DNA of 64,000 nucleotides from Paraphaeosphaeria minitans (GCA_015832175.1 WJXW01000004.1:3410001-3474000); one strand, 5' to 3'; counted from the stretch's first letter, positions 44,975 to 56,515 are shown. A program made the numbers and translations. The notes: a model not told the origin generated them from the sequence alone.

Positions 44975-45090
44975 CACCTTGTGAGGCAGCGTCGGTGCTG
45001 GGTCGAGTTCATTGACATCATGGCTGTATACTGACCAAGCCCTTTGGAATCCGACGTCAAGTGTGGGAGTGGTATCCCTTCTCTCGCATG
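44975..45090 (-). repeat. inverted relic of the CBM48-gene repeat region
   Basis: Read on the minus strand, this translates with the segment SVYSHDVNELDPAPTLPHKVPDA, in separate halves SVYSHDVNELD and PAPTLPHKVPDA. It matches the intact gene at about 42780-42850 (SVYSHAVNELD, RAPTLPHEMPD). The DNA also aligns over about 100 bases, with both transitions and transversions, so this is an old partial copy in reverse orientation about 2.2 kb downstream. The match fades on both sides. It has no start or continuing frame, so it is not a gene. Confidence 0.7.
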
Positions 45091-45616
45091 CTGTCGAGGA
45101 AGCTGATGTCGCAGATTCCCTTGGCGCCACAGTCAGGATCTGGCAACTTTGCTCTGCAGGGAGCACTTCCAAACATCTGGCAGCTTTGCTTTCCGGGAAC
45201 GCATTGAGCGCTGCCTTCGCAGCCTGGACAGCCTGGCAGATCGGTGGTGTTTGAGCGCATGTCGATGCTCACCGGGAGTGCACTGAAGTTGTCCCTGTCC
45301 GATATCAGCTGTCAAGAAAGCTGATGTCGTACCAGACCGAGCTTCTGCTTTTCCTGCTCGAGGTTATAGACTTCTCCGTATTTAATTTCTTCATTACCCG
45401 AAGAGATGACCGACGCCGGTGTTCCCTTGCCTGTTCGAGAGACGAAGGTGTATCCGGTTGAGAGTCCTTACCACCATCGTCGACGTTGGTGGTCGTTGGA
45501 AGCCACGATCCTTAAAAGACAGGGTTGCCGCACTGCCCCTACCTCCACGGGAGGTAAGATATAGAGATCGGCAGGAGGACAGGCGCTGACAACTTGCTCT
45601 CCCAGAGTTGTGCAGA

Positions 45617-46573
45617 ATGAACAAGGATGATAGACAGGCTTCCTCCCAGAGATTCAACGGCCGATTTGAGCCTCACTGTTCGATTGGTCGTGAAAAGAGG
45701 GCGCTGAAGCTGCTCCGCATCGTGCTCCTCTCCATGCTACGCCTGGAGTTGCCGATGCATTCATCGTAAACCAGCCACTCTGACAGCCTCCAACGCCTAT
45801 CCGATCTTCTGGGGACTTATCAAAACAGCTCTGTCCGTACCAGCCATTCTGGTCCTTCTGTAGTCCTGTCTTGTTCTACCACCGTCTCGTGTATCCAGAA
45901 TAGGGACACAACGATATCCAGGCGTGGCGAGGCGTTGCTACGAGCCATCCGAGATTGCGCAACATAAGACGACCTGTATCAGAGTACGCCGTCGGCGAGC
46001 GGCCATGGCTTCTCGTTGTTATCCTGTCGCCGCGTTTGGCCGGCGGCGTCTTCCTGCTGATTGCCGCCTTCTCCTCATGAGGACGCGGTTTAAGCGTACG
46101 CAAAGGGTGGTGGTCTACTAGGGCAGGGTCACCACGGAGGTGGCTTTAAGCGTTGCGATGGACGGAGGTAGGTATTTCGAGGGCTATCGGCAGCCCTCTC
46201 GGCCGGATACTGACTGCTGGTTGCTGCTGCGTTAATGGCTGTGGGTCCACCTCCGAAGTCAAGTCAGCGACACGGGTCTAATATCACTCCCAGGTGCTGG
46301 AGGACTTACAGGAAGACCGGAGCAGCATCTAACATGCTGTTTCCAGCAAGGAGAGCTTCATTCTTGGGGTCTCGCGTCCGAACGCCGGCTACTGGATGCT
46401 ATCAGGGCTGTTGATAGCTGTGAGCGTATCCTCGAGTCAGCGGCGCGAGTCCAATTGCAGCAGCAGGTGGTGAAGGACTCACCAAAGGAAGGACGCACCA
46501 TAAGAAGAACTTTCAAGAGCAAAGAGGCCTCCATAACTGATGTTATCGCCGGTCGGTGGGTGAATGGAGGGTG
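45617..46573 (+). pseudogene. decayed reading frame of unknown family
   Basis: From ATG 45617 one frame gives NKDDRQASSQRFNGRFEPHC and LLRIVLLSMLRLELPMHSS, then TAA, then QRLSDLLGTYQNSSVRTSHSG and RRGEALLRAIRDCAT, then TAA and later TGA. Each stop is one C-to-T change from CAA or CGA. In another frame at 46353-46573 the stretch ERRLLDAIRAVDSCERILES continues as a helical, Gln-rich segment ending at the poly-G run. The two parts share a similar ALLRAIRDC/RLLDAIRAVDSC pattern. This looks like a dead gene, but with no recognised family the call is tentative. Confidence 0.35.
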
Positions 46574-46589
46574 GGGGGGGGGGGGGGGG
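46573..46589. repeat. G17 homopolymer
   Basis: Seventeen consecutive G, with further short G runs on both sides (46569-46594). The true length is uncertain in most sequencing methods; the stretch could form a G-quadruplex. Confidence 0.85.
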
Positions 46590-48624
46590 TGGGTAGGCTG
46601 TGTTTTGGCGTAGGTCAACCTGCAACCTGAGAACAGCAGGCTCTGCGGCGGTGCATCCTCGACAGGCAAGCTATCCGGAGGATATATATGGGTCTGTGGA
46701 AAGGTTCAGATTGCAAGCATAGGGTTCCCGTTCGTTGTTGCAGTGCCCCGAGGATGGAGACTAGGGTTACGGGGTGAGGGAGCTAGCTGGCAGGATCGAG
46801 TCTGCGTCGCTCCCCAAGGTCACGCCATCGTCACATACTCGGACTCGACAAGCGGATAGGAGGAGCAAAGGAAGGCGTGTCCGTCTTTCCGGCGGTGCTC
46901 ATGATTTTACTAGCTCAATCAACGAGCATCATACTACATGCCCATCCTACCAGGCCCCGGCCGTAATACTGCACGTACACGATACCGACACGACTGCTCG
47001 CTCTTCCCTGCGTGCCGACTTATAGAGGACCGCACTCATAGCATCTCCCACACCTCCAACGTTCACGTCCCCCGCCGAGCTCCACCACGCCCGACCGTAC
47101 CCTGTTCGCACACAAAGCAGCGTTACCGCTCCCCAAACGCCTAGGTGCGCACCTTCGTAAGCATGTTGTACGGAAGCAGCTCAAAGAGATATCAAGGCTG
47201 TAGCGAAAGGCCTCACTACAACACGCGACCTTCCTCGTTTATCCAGAGGAACAGCACGTACCGACCATCAAGAAGGCACAACGCCCTGAAGCTCCAATGC
47301 TGCCTACTTTGAGAAAGGTCTAATGAACGGGAGGAGCATAAAGGCTTCACAAAGCAAGAGAGCGCCGAAGGAGAGTGGAAGATCGTTGTCAAGCGGAGGG
47401 AAAGGGACCCTTGTGCATGAGCTCGTAGCCTTGAAGAACAGAGACATTGCGAAGGGCACAGACACGGTCCCAAGGCACAACAGATCATTATGCTAACAGC
47501 ACTTTGGTTTACTTCAGGTCCTTTCCAGTGTCGATTAAAGCTACAGATGTCTCCCACAGTCACAACAAGTATGCTTTATGGTCAGTGGAGATTTAATATG
47601 AAAGGTTCGAATGAGTACCAATGGGTTATAAATATGGAGGCGCCGTGAAGCCTACTTGATAATATACAAACCCCGGAAATGATACAACAAGAGAACAGAT
47701 CGTGGCCGCGACAACACGAGATCGAAGACCGTAAGCGCCGGATCGCCACCGAGATACATCAATGCCACTCGCGTCGCTGCCACTTGAATTGGAGAAAGTT
47801 ATCATCTCTGTGAAATTCACCGCCGCTTTTCATAACAGGAGTATACAGCTCGTGCCAGTCACCGGCTCCCGTTGACGCAGTCCCCGATCATTGACCTTTC
47901 GTGTCTCCCGTACAAGGTGCTAAGATCGAATAGAAATCGGAGCGTAGCGGACTTCTCATTATCGGATGGATAACAAGAAGTCGCAGACATTGCACTGTCA
48001 CATCTACACAATGTCGACGTGCTAGACGTAAAGATCCTACCGTTGTCCTGATTTGCATGGTCGAAACTAAATTATTCTTGCTCTCGTAGGTAGAGCACGG
48101 AATGGTACTCGCAGCAAAAATGACTACTAATTTAATTCATTGCCCTGCAATGTTTACTATTTGCTTGAACATCACACCTCGCCAAACATTAGTCCTTTTT
48201 GGTAGGACCTTGAAGCCGGAAGAGCAAGGGTTTGTGTGTATCTGTTGGCTAAAACTAGGCGGATGTAACAACGTAGCCGTTGTGCTTTTGACTACGATGT
48301 AATTGCGTAGCCGATGTCGAAGGTTCTAGGACAGACGGTGACATACGGACATGCGCCGATGGCGTGCCACGCCCCACTGCACCATTTGATCTAACGGAGC
48401 TCACCACCGGCTCAAATCTTATCCTTTCAGCAGACCGCAAGCGCGGAAAGTAAACAACCGTAGCCGTATTCCAGACAACGCCTCCATACTCCATGCTTCA
48501 ACCACTTCTTCTCAACAATCCCCCAGGTGCACTCCCATCCGCCCAGCTTTTCTGTCAGAACAACGAATTCCCCATCTCTCTATCCCCATCTCCGTCCTCG
48601 ACCTCGACCTCGTTCCCCGCATCC
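46590..48624. other. gene-free stretch
   Basis: No supported frame, repeat or RNA gene. Composition is GC-balanced to about 47.3 kb, more AT-rich to 48.3 kb. Confidence 0.45.
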
Positions 48625-49200
48625 TCATCCCCTCCCTCCCTCCCTCCCTCTCACCCTTCCCCCTCCGCCCTCAGCATCCGCCGCATGACTCCTCGCTCCG
48701 TACCTCTGCCCCAACCCCGGCCCAATCTCCACGCAAAACATCTCAAAACACACATTCTCCTCCTTGCCCGTCGTCATCCCCGCCGCAAACACAAGATCAA
48801 AGTCCTTGTCAAACTTCATCTTGATCCTCCTTCGCACGTGTTGCTGGCCGCTTCCTTGGTCCGGAATTGCCGCAAGCTTCGCCGCGGCTACGGCGACGAA
48901 AGCGTCCACGGCGTCGTGCATGCGGATGCCTGCGGCTTCTTTGTCGTTGCTGGATGCGATGACGGAGGCACAGGCCGAGGAGTCGTACTTCCAGGAGATT
49001 CTGATGTCATAGTTCTCCGTTACGTTGACGGCGGTGTGCGGGATGTTGCGCACGATGTGATGGGAGAGTATGGTGTTGAGAGGGGAGGGTGTGGGAGTGG
49101 GGGGCAAAGGGAGGCCTGAGGGCACGAGGGAGGTCGCGGCGTAGTTCGGTTTGGCGTTGTTGGTGGTTTGGGTTTTGATGACGAGGTAGAGGGGTGTCAT
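48625..49200 (-). CDS. hypothetical protein
   Basis: 191 aa from Met 49200, no intron required. The first 40 residues include a Pro/Thr-rich stretch. Then comes an apparently folded domain: VNVTENYDIRISWKYDSSAC, an Ala-rich helix (DAVDAFVAVAAAKLAAI), and RRRIKMKFDKDFDLVFAAG with CFEMFCVEIGPGLGQRYGAR. The last 20 residues come from a (CCCT)n tract and are Gly/Arg-rich low complexity. Family not recognised. Better amino-acid texture than the opposite strand supports the minus strand. A downstream intron replacing the low-complexity end is possible. Confidence 0.5.
   Translation of the reverse strand: MTPLYLVIKTQTTNNAKPNYAATSLVPSGLPLPPTPTPSPLNTILSHHIVRNIPHTAVNVTENYDIRISWKYDSSACASVIASSNDKEAAGIRMHDAVDAFVAVAAAKLAAIPDQGSGQQHVRRRIKMKFDKDFDLVFAAGMTTGKEENVCFEMFCVEIGPGLGQRYGARSHAADAEGGGGRVRGREGGRG
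48630..48653. repeat. CCCT microsatellite
   Basis: About five units of CCCT/TCCC on the plus strand inside the 3' end of the hypothetical gene, read there as GGR/GREGG codons. Confidence 0.6.
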
Positions 49201-49475
49201 TGTGTTGTGGCGTGTGGGAGTGGCAATATAGGAGAGGTGACGGATAGAGTATCGAAAGTGCAGTGGAACCGCACGAGAGATGGCAGTGACGGGGGTGGTG
49301 AGATATATTTTATATGGGCATTTGGGTCGAGGTCACCGTTTGTGGGGGGCGCGTGGCATGGCATTGGTGTTTGCTGCGAAGTTGAAAAGGTTTCTTCGAG
49401 GACCTGGAGAGTGGCGGGAGGCCACTTGAAAAGTTCAGTTCTCAATTGTATGGTGAGTGTAGGTTGATGCTAAGC

Positions 49476-50869
49476 TCAAGCACTGGCAGCGAAGAAGCTC
49501 AGAAAGCTGCCAGCCGTCAACCCGGCGACCAGGCACAGGGACATGAAGCCGCCGGCAGCTTCGCGCTCTTCCGGATGTACCCACTCTACGAAACCCATCA
49601 TGCAATTGCTGCCAATGTACCCGTTCGAGATGCCGAACAAGACCTGCAAGATGAACAGATAAGAAAAGTCCGAGCCAATCACCGCACCTTTGCCGCCGAT
49701 GTTGCAGAGCAAGTACATGGGTATAAAGGCGAGGCGACCTACAGCCAGAGTAAACAACAGTCGAGGACGCGCTGTCAAGGTCAGGCCTGGAATTCCCGGA
49801 ATGACACGGCCAACAAGGTCGCCGATATTCCAGAAGAGAAACCCCAACGGGATGAAGACGGCGGGCTGGAAGAGGCGGGACGACGAGGCGGGATCGCGTA
49901 CGCTCAGGATCTTCTGAGTGAAGACCGGGTAGAACATGGTTATAGCGAAAGTGAGAAAGACGGCACCAGCGATCCAGTACAGTTTCCCGAGCAGGCTCAT
50001 CATGGGGACAGGCTTGCGTGTGATGGGTGCATTTCCAGGATATTCTTCTTCGTCATCCAAGGCCGGACTCAGCTGTTCGCGAGAGCGCGGTTTGGATAAA
50101 AGGTACACGAAAGCGACCAGAGTGAAGGCAGAGATGACTGTCGCAGTGAGGAAGTAGATGAAGGCGGATTTGCTCGATTCCTGGGGCGCGCCCTCCTGGG
50201 TTTGCTTCGGGGAAACTGAAAGGACTGACACGATCTGGGCTACGCAAGGCAGCACGCCTGCGATTCCCTGGCCTGTCATGATGCCCTGGGTGTACTCTTC
50301 TCTCCCAAAGCTCGCCACGTAGGCGAAGACGCCGTTCTGGCACAGCGCGGTAGCTAGACTAGCGCTGAAGACTACAAGCATGAGGAAAGCGAAATATGCG
50401 CCGGCCGAGACGCCCAAGAAGACGCGGGTGGATATTGCCAACAGGGTGAAGACGACAATGTTGAGGATGAGGGAGGAGATTATGCGTTTCGGGTACGAGG
50501 CATTCGCCTGCAGCTTGGTGAGGACTATCATGGAGCCCAGACTGCCTGCAGTTGAGACGGCCAACTCGGTGGACTGGAAGTTGCGCAACAGGCGCTCGTC
50601 GGAATCGAAGCGTCTTTGGAAGTATGGGGCTGCGGCGAGGAACATGTTCCTGCGTGATGTGAGCACTCAAGGTATTGCAGACAGAATATAGAACAGAACG
50701 GTACCTACCATGCCCATAGCATAGCAACGCCGAGCAGCAGGAAGACATAGTAGTCAGTTCTCGAGTACTCGCGTTGCTCCTCGTCCACTATCCGCTCTCC
50801 ATCTGGGGCTAGAGGCGCGTAGGACTGCTCGGCCTCCTCCCTCTGGAATATACGTTGCAGGAAACCCAT
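49476..50869 (-). CDS. equilibrative nucleoside transporter (ENT/SLC29 family)
   Basis: Two exons, 50869-50709 and 50649-49476, with a 59-nt intron, encode 444 aa. Splicing creates the family's first helix, LLGVAMLWAWNMFLAAAPYF. About eleven membrane helices follow, with ENT landmarks: GSMIVLTKLQ, CQNGVFAYVASFGREEYTQG then MTGQGIAGVLPC, a charged central loop, FTFAI-type helix 7 (AVFLTFAITMFYPVFT), FWNIGDLVGR in helix 8, and SNGYIGSNCMM with AGGFMSLCLVAGLTAGS at the end. The closest yeast relative by family is Fun26, a vacuolar nucleoside/nucleobase transporter; the location here is inferred. It is divergent from IWR1. Confidence 0.92.
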
Positions 50870-51259
50870 GGTGAGATGCGAGAGCTGTGGGTGTCGTAGA
50901 CGCGTCGCGGTTGAGGAGCGGGAATAGGACGGAGCGAACGAGACCAGCAGGAAAGGAGGGTTCAGGAGGTAGATCAGCAGCTGCAGGCAGTCATGTTGCA
51001 GGTCACTGGCTGAGGCTATTCAGAGACCAGATGACTGACGCGTGTCTGTGTCTGCTGTCTGGTGGCTGTCTGGGCTGTGGCGCGTGAAGTGGCGGTGCGC
51101 GGGGGCGGTGGGGCCTTGGCTGGTTCCTCGTTGCACAGCGTCGGCCCCTCCAAACAATGTTGAATGCGCATCGCTTCTTGCAAACTGAACACGCCAATAT
51201 CAGTCGATCCTTCCGCTTCCCAGCTCTCGAGAATTGTTAGACGGTCTTTGCCAGACGCC
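50870..51259. promoter_or_regulatory. divergent promoter, ENT transporter and IWR1
   Basis: A 390-bp head-to-head intergenic region. A CTGTCTG/GTGGCTGTCTGGGC repeat-like stretch lies at 51042-51080. No TATA element seen. Confidence 0.45.
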
Positions 51260-52291
51260 ATGGCCCCGCAACCGCCCCAGACGCTCTCCGTGAAGCGCAA
51301 GCGCAACGACGCTCCCGTCCACCACCTGGTCGTCGATGCCGACCGCGACCGCGACCGCACCGTCAAACGCCAGAAGAGCGCGCCCAGGTTCACCTGGCGT
51401 CTGCTCCAGAAGCCTGGCCACCATGTGCCCGCTGCTGTACCATCGCCCACGCCACAGCAAAACAGACGCTTTCACGTGTCGCTGTCCGCGGGGCAGCGCG
51501 TCCTTGTCGAAGCACCTGACCTGCCCGATCCCGCGCCCACCACCGCTGGCGAGACCCCGAGTGTCCCCAGTATACCAGAGCTTGTCGAGCCTGTCGAGCC
51601 TGTCGAGTCACAGGATGCAGCGTGCGCCACGCCAGCAACTCCCCGTCCACGGAAGCGTCCAGGAGCTGCAGCCGCTATACGCATCAATCCTGCATATACC
51701 GCACAGGCTGAGGGCGACGCCAGGCCCTCAGAAGAACATGTCAAGCACTTTGAGAAGCTGGCCGAGGAGCTCGAACAGGAAGAGCTGGCGCAGTCAAAAC
51801 CCGCTCCTAGTCCCGTTAAGTACCTGCCCACGGGCCCGGCCCGCCGCTACAAAAAAACAGCCACCCTCGCAGTGAAGGACCTCGACGCCATGGATGTAGA
51901 CGACTATGTCATTGACACATATGTGCGTGAGGAGCTCATGTCGGATGCCGACGGCAATATCGCTGAGCACAAGGGCATTGTCGGATACATCGTCTTGAAG
52001 GAAGAGGATGAGGACTGGTGGAACGGCGAGGACGAGAGCGACAAGGAGTTTGATACCGACGAGGATGACGAGAACGCTGAGGACTACTATGCCAACGACT
52101 ACCCAGAGGACGAGCTCAGCTCAGACGACGAGTTCGACCGCGACCCCTACCAGCCCAAGTATCGCCATGGCTCAGATGACGAGGAGTATGACCTGAACGA
52201 CGATGCTTTCAGTGGCGACGAGGACGACGATCACTTCCGCCGCTTGACTCTGCCGGGACAGGTTGCCTTGCTGAACCGTCCTGGCCGCTAG
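51260..52291 (+). CDS. IWR1: RNA polymerase II nuclear import factor Iwr1
   Basis: 343 aa, no intron, started at Met 51260 (the frame is open 32 codons further up, without similarity). The N-terminus has the conserved SVKRKRNDAPVHHLVVDAD start and basic RxKRQK clusters usable as nuclear signals, then FTWRLLQK. The family core is near residues 215-310: MDVDDYVIDTYVREEL, GIVGYIVLKEEDEDWWNGED, then a long acidic, Tyr-rich tail (EDYYANDYPEDE, SSDDEFDRD). Iwr1 binds assembled RNA polymerase II in the cytoplasm and carries it into the nucleus. A short in-frame repeat (EPVEPVE, from GTCGAGCCT units) lies near residue 110. Confidence 0.92.
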   Translation: MAPQPPQTLSVKRKRNDAPVHHLVVDADRDRDRTVKRQKSAPRFTWRLLQKPGHHVPAAVPSPTPQQNRRFHVSLSAGQRVLVEAPDLPDPAPTTAGETPSVPSIPELVEPVEPVESQDAACATPATPRPRKRPGAAAAIRINPAYTAQAEGDARPSEEHVKHFEKLAEELEQEELAQSKPAPSPVKYLPTGPARRYKKTATLAVKDLDAMDVDDYVIDTYVREELMSDADGNIAEHKGIVGYIVLKEEDEDWWNGEDESDKEFDTDEDDENAEDYYANDYPEDELSSDDEFDRDPYQPKYRHGSDDEEYDLNDDAFSGDEDDDHFRRLTLPGQVALLNRPGR

Positions 52292-52626
52292 TATACTTTC
52301 TTTCTCGGCTTGTACATGCAACCACCCTTATATTTGGAGATACCCCGTTGAATAGAACAAACTTTCGATACATGGTGACTTTTGTACAACAATGGTCGAA
52401 CCACTCTGGCTTGTATCGCACCACTTCGGCGACTTGCTCTATGACTTCACCATACCACCGTCCCATTCCCACACCCTTTCCATCTCTGTCCTACCCGCCC
52501 TCGCAGCCCACGTCCTCTTCAACCCCGCGTCATCACCCACCATTCAAATGTAATTGAAACTTACAGTTGTCGCTGTTTCAGATCGCAGAATTTTCGACGG
52601 CCACTCCACGCTGATCCGATCGCCGT

Positions 52627-53100
52627 CTAGTAGGTATGATTATATGGCTCACTCCGGCCGTTAGCTGGGCACCGAGCTCCGGGATTATTATATTCGCGAA
52701 GAGCTAACGTGTGGAAGAGAAGATGTTCGGACGTTTTGGGAGTGGAACTGGTCCGCCTTCCGTGAGCTGCCCAAATGACGCACAGTTGAGGCTTGCGCAA
52801 ATATTGACGTCGCATTCTCGGTAATGTGTACGAACTGAGCTTGTTGTTCGTTGTAGTAACCCTCTGCAAGATCTTACCACCCTCAACCACCCATACTTGA
52901 AGTGAAGCCTCTACATTCTCGTCTAGCTCGAATTTGAAGGTAGCCATAATGTCATATGGCATGTTGACAGAAACCTGTGGGAATTTGGATCGAAAGCTGG
53001 ATCCCAAATCAGGCCTGTCTTCTTGGATCAACTGTAGCATGAGCTTCCGGACTTCGCGAACATATTTTGAATCATGAAACGTGGTGCCATCGAACTACCC
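52627..53100 (-). pseudogene. coding relic of unknown family
   Basis: A minus-strand frame without a good start runs from a possible acceptor (TTGGGTAG before TTCGATGG, about 53096) to 52627: FDGTTFHDSKYVREVRKLML, FPQVSVNMPYDIMATFKFEL, ENVEASLQVWVVEGGKILQR and TLPRMRRQYLRKPQLCVI. Sequence texture is clearly protein-like. A candidate upstream exon (KPNKTVDIGLDGFPVSLDRYG, about 53200-53275) ends at a GTAAAT donor, but a usable start further up is missing. The last 40 residues look like run-on. It may be the 3' part of a once larger gene. Family not recognised. Confidence 0.35.
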
Positions 53101-53554
53101 AAAAGGAGTTGCACCGATAATACCATGCTTGGGGGTGAAAGGTGCTGGTTTGCAAGATATAACCGGTGCTTTAGAAGTGTGACCACATGTTGGGCAATAT
53201 ATTTACCCTTCCATATCTATCGAGGGAGACTGGAAAGCCGTCTAGTCCTATGTCGACTGTCTTGTTAGGCTTTCGTACTTGAGGGTCGAATGTTGTAGGC
53301 TGGGAGAACTCGCGTTAGGCGGCACTGCCCTTCCGAGGTATGTCTATCATGGTGGTGAATTTACCTCAAACTCAGCTCTAGCAAATCTATAAATAATACC
53401 GCACAATATCATTTCCATCGTGTTGGGATATCAAGGTCGTAAATCCCACGAGACCGGGTACGTCACCCGCCGCGCTAGTCCTCGGCGAGATGCCTCAGGC
53501 ACCTGAATTGCAACAGTCCCACCATCCCTCGACCTGCTTCCGGTCTGCCACCTC
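53101..53554. other. gene-free stretch
   Basis: Holds the candidate upstream exon of the minus-strand relic and the upstream region of the decayed regulator. Otherwise nothing seen. Confidence 0.4.
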
Positions 53555-55862
53555 ATGATGCAGGACAATAACGCTCGCACACATCGGCTACCTGTGAACC
53601 CGCGCCGCCGCAAGGTTGCTCCCGAGAACAGGAAGCTCGTGGCTAGGGCGTAAGCTACCTTGCACATCTCAGTTGAGTGGTACTATCAGCTCTGACACCC
53701 CATAGGTGCAACAGCTGCAATTTACGCCGCGTGAATGCTCGGGTAAGTCCGGCCCTCGCGAGGAGACTGCCCTGACCATACATACATCCCCAGGCGACAG
53801 CCTTGTCAGCAATGTCGAGCGTGCTCGAGAGAATGCACATATCCTGCCGAAGAGCCGCTGAAAGGAATGTCTTTGCAAGAGGAGCTAGACCGTCTTCGCA
53901 AGAAGTGTAATCTATTGAAAATATGCTTCCTGACAGTGCTTCCAGATACATCAGCCAGAGACGGCTTGCTCCACAATGGAATACGCCTCCTGCAGCCTCG
54001 GAATACTCTGAATTTGCAGTTGATTTAGAGACAACTGAAGGCCGTATGCTGTTTGACCCCGATGGCAATATGCGGTACCTTGGAGAAACCTCCGGTGCGA
54101 CTTTTCTTGATCTCCTCAAGGCTTTTATGTTGACGCTCGTGCCGTTGGCCTTTGTACCAGATCCCGGGTCAATTATTCCCAAAGACGGATCGACCTTTGT
54201 TGCCCCTCTCGGGTGCCTCTCTCGGGCGATACCAGACTTTTGACTCGCGGCCACTACTCGACCTCGATGTAGATCCATTCTGGCTACCTGGGCGCACAGA
54301 AATGACCATGATGGTGGCTGAGCTGCGATGTCATATCCGAGACGGCGATGGGGATTTCCCTTCTGGAGGCATCTACTACTAGGGCGGCCTTAGCTCTATG
54401 CATGAAGCCATTACGTTGACGATATCCCAGTCAGAAGCTACGACTTCAGATCGATATCGTTATCTTGCCTTCAACCATGTCTCGTTTGCCCTTGCAGCCC
54501 AGATTCTGAATCAGTCGCTGCATCAGGGCGAAATACATGCTGGGGATGCTTACTTCAAAAGAGCAAGAATACTCATCGGCAACCCTCTCGACACCGTGCG
54601 GTTCACATTGAGGGATGTTCCTGTACTTGCTTTGATGACTGTATATTTGATTGAGATCAATCGCCGCGATGCTGCCTACGTGTACACGAGCCTAGCTATC
54701 CACATAGCCGTTACTCATGGAGCAGCCAAACATTGCATAGACGAGGCCAGTGAACGGGGTTTTTGGAGCGTCTTTGTTCTCGATAGCTGGCAAAGCTGCC
54801 TTATGGGTCGACCGCCCACACTCGCTGATACGTCCATTCGACCTCCCTTACCCATAGATGCACCGTAAGGTTGGCCTTTTCCACCTTGACTCTGGCTAAC
54901 CGACACAGCAATATGCCACCTTCAGCCGGTCTTCGTGCTCACGTACAGCTCGCACGCATTTCAGGATTCATAGTCTGCGAGACCTACAAAATCGAACCAA
55001 AGAGATCAGACTCGAACCCAGCAGCTCCTGATGTCGACAAGCCTATGAGGATGCTGCGGGATTGGATAAATCACCTGCCAGCTTCACTACAGATGCCTTC
55101 AGACTAGATAAGTACGGACCCTGCGTGTTGCATCCTCCACATGGCACACAATCAGGTAGGACTTTTTTCCTTTTGCTTTGCCCTCGAAGCCTACACGGTT
55201 TAGCATTGGCGCCATTGTTCAAAAGACGCGACCTTGATCTATAAGTCCAGCTGCCATTTTCCTTGATACAGCTCATCTTGATCACCACCCGCCCGATTCT
55301 GCTTACGGCGGTGAAGCGTTCCGTAGCAGAGCGGTACATGAACGCTTGCAGTAAACTCGAGCGGCCATCGCAGTTCAACCACATAGATGCATGTTCGAAA
55401 GCTGCATATCGCAACATCCATCTGGCGCAGTGGGTTATGCAGCTGTACCACACAAGGCGACTCCTTCAAGCGGGTCTACATTTCGTATTCAATGCGGCGG
55501 TCATCCTTCTGCTTAATCGAGTCCTGCGCAAGGATTTGGCATCATCAAAAGAGATTGATTTTGCTATCGATGTCTTCGATCGACAGTCACATATAGGGAC
55601 CAACTATGAGAGAGATTGTCTACAAGTTCTCAAAGATCTGCTGAAGATACTGATTGACCGATTCTTGGCTGGATCATGTTCAACTGGACCAAATGTTCCA
55701 TCAGATCCAGCAAGCATATCGTCGGGTTTACTTCAAGATACTAAGTTTGGTGATTACCATGACCGGCAGGCTTTTATGAATGATGGAGACGAAGTGTACC
55801 AAGAGCTGATCACTTGGATTCAAGACGATAGCTCGCAATTACAAAGTAGCTTTCGGATCTGA
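53555..55862 (+). pseudogene. decayed Zn2Cys6 transcription factor
   Basis: Exon 1 (53555-53649) encodes a basic start ending RKLVARA; a 56-nt intron joins it to CNSCNLRRVN. The zinc cluster then fails: one base is missing before the third Cys (near 53733) and another after the next intron (near 53795); restoring the frame gives QPCQQCRACSREC. A slip in an A4 run (near 53910), an extra T in TTTT (54238-54241), TAG at 54380-54382 and TAG at 55105-55107 follow. The middle-homology region is otherwise well preserved: FLDLLKAFMLTLVPL, RGFWSVFVLDSWQSCLMGRPP, HMAHNQ joined over an intron to LILITTRPILLTAVK, and an open 3' end to 55862. So the gene was a full-length regulator of about 670 aa and is now non-functional. 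Confidence 0.8.
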
Positions 55863-56515
55863 TGTTGTGCTTGATGCCCATTTAAATCATACATCACATT
55901 CACAGCACGTTTCATTGTTCAAGACTCCCTGGAAACTGGCGCAGAGGCCACTTTTGAATCTTTACCGCACGTTATACGAAGCTTGGTTGTGGTCACGCTG
56001 TTCATGCGTACGTCTCGATTTAGTCAATCCTACATATAAGAGTGCATTTACAATATTATAGTACCCGTGCAACAATGGATGGCTCGATGAGCCGACTGAG
56101 GAACGACAAACTGCGTGACTGCAGAACCTTGGATTGCATACGCATTTTTCAATAGCAAACTGTATATAATCTAGAGAGGCTATGCATGGACACGACAGTG
56201 GCCAATTCACGAGCAACAAAGTAGAGCCCGCGATCGAATGGAGGCTCCGGTCTCCAACCGAAAAGTCCGATGAGACAAATTACGAAAGACACTTTTACAA
56301 CTTAGCGCTGTGCAGTCGGCCAGCTAGCCTCTCAAGATCTCCTTGCGCGTTTGTGATGCCGGCCACCACTTTTACCAAAGTCGTCAGCTTAAGCTCTGCA
56401 TTCGACGAAGATGAGAGGACCTACTTGGTATCCGCAGACTTAGATGTGCCACCGTGGCTGTACACACAAGTCAGTCAATCAGATAATTCATTGCAAGGGG
56501 TGCAGCATGTTAGAC
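55863..56515. other. gene-free stretch between convergent genes
   Basis: Between the ends of the decayed regulator and the alcohol dehydrogenase. Frames here are shadows. Nothing else seen. Confidence 0.45.
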
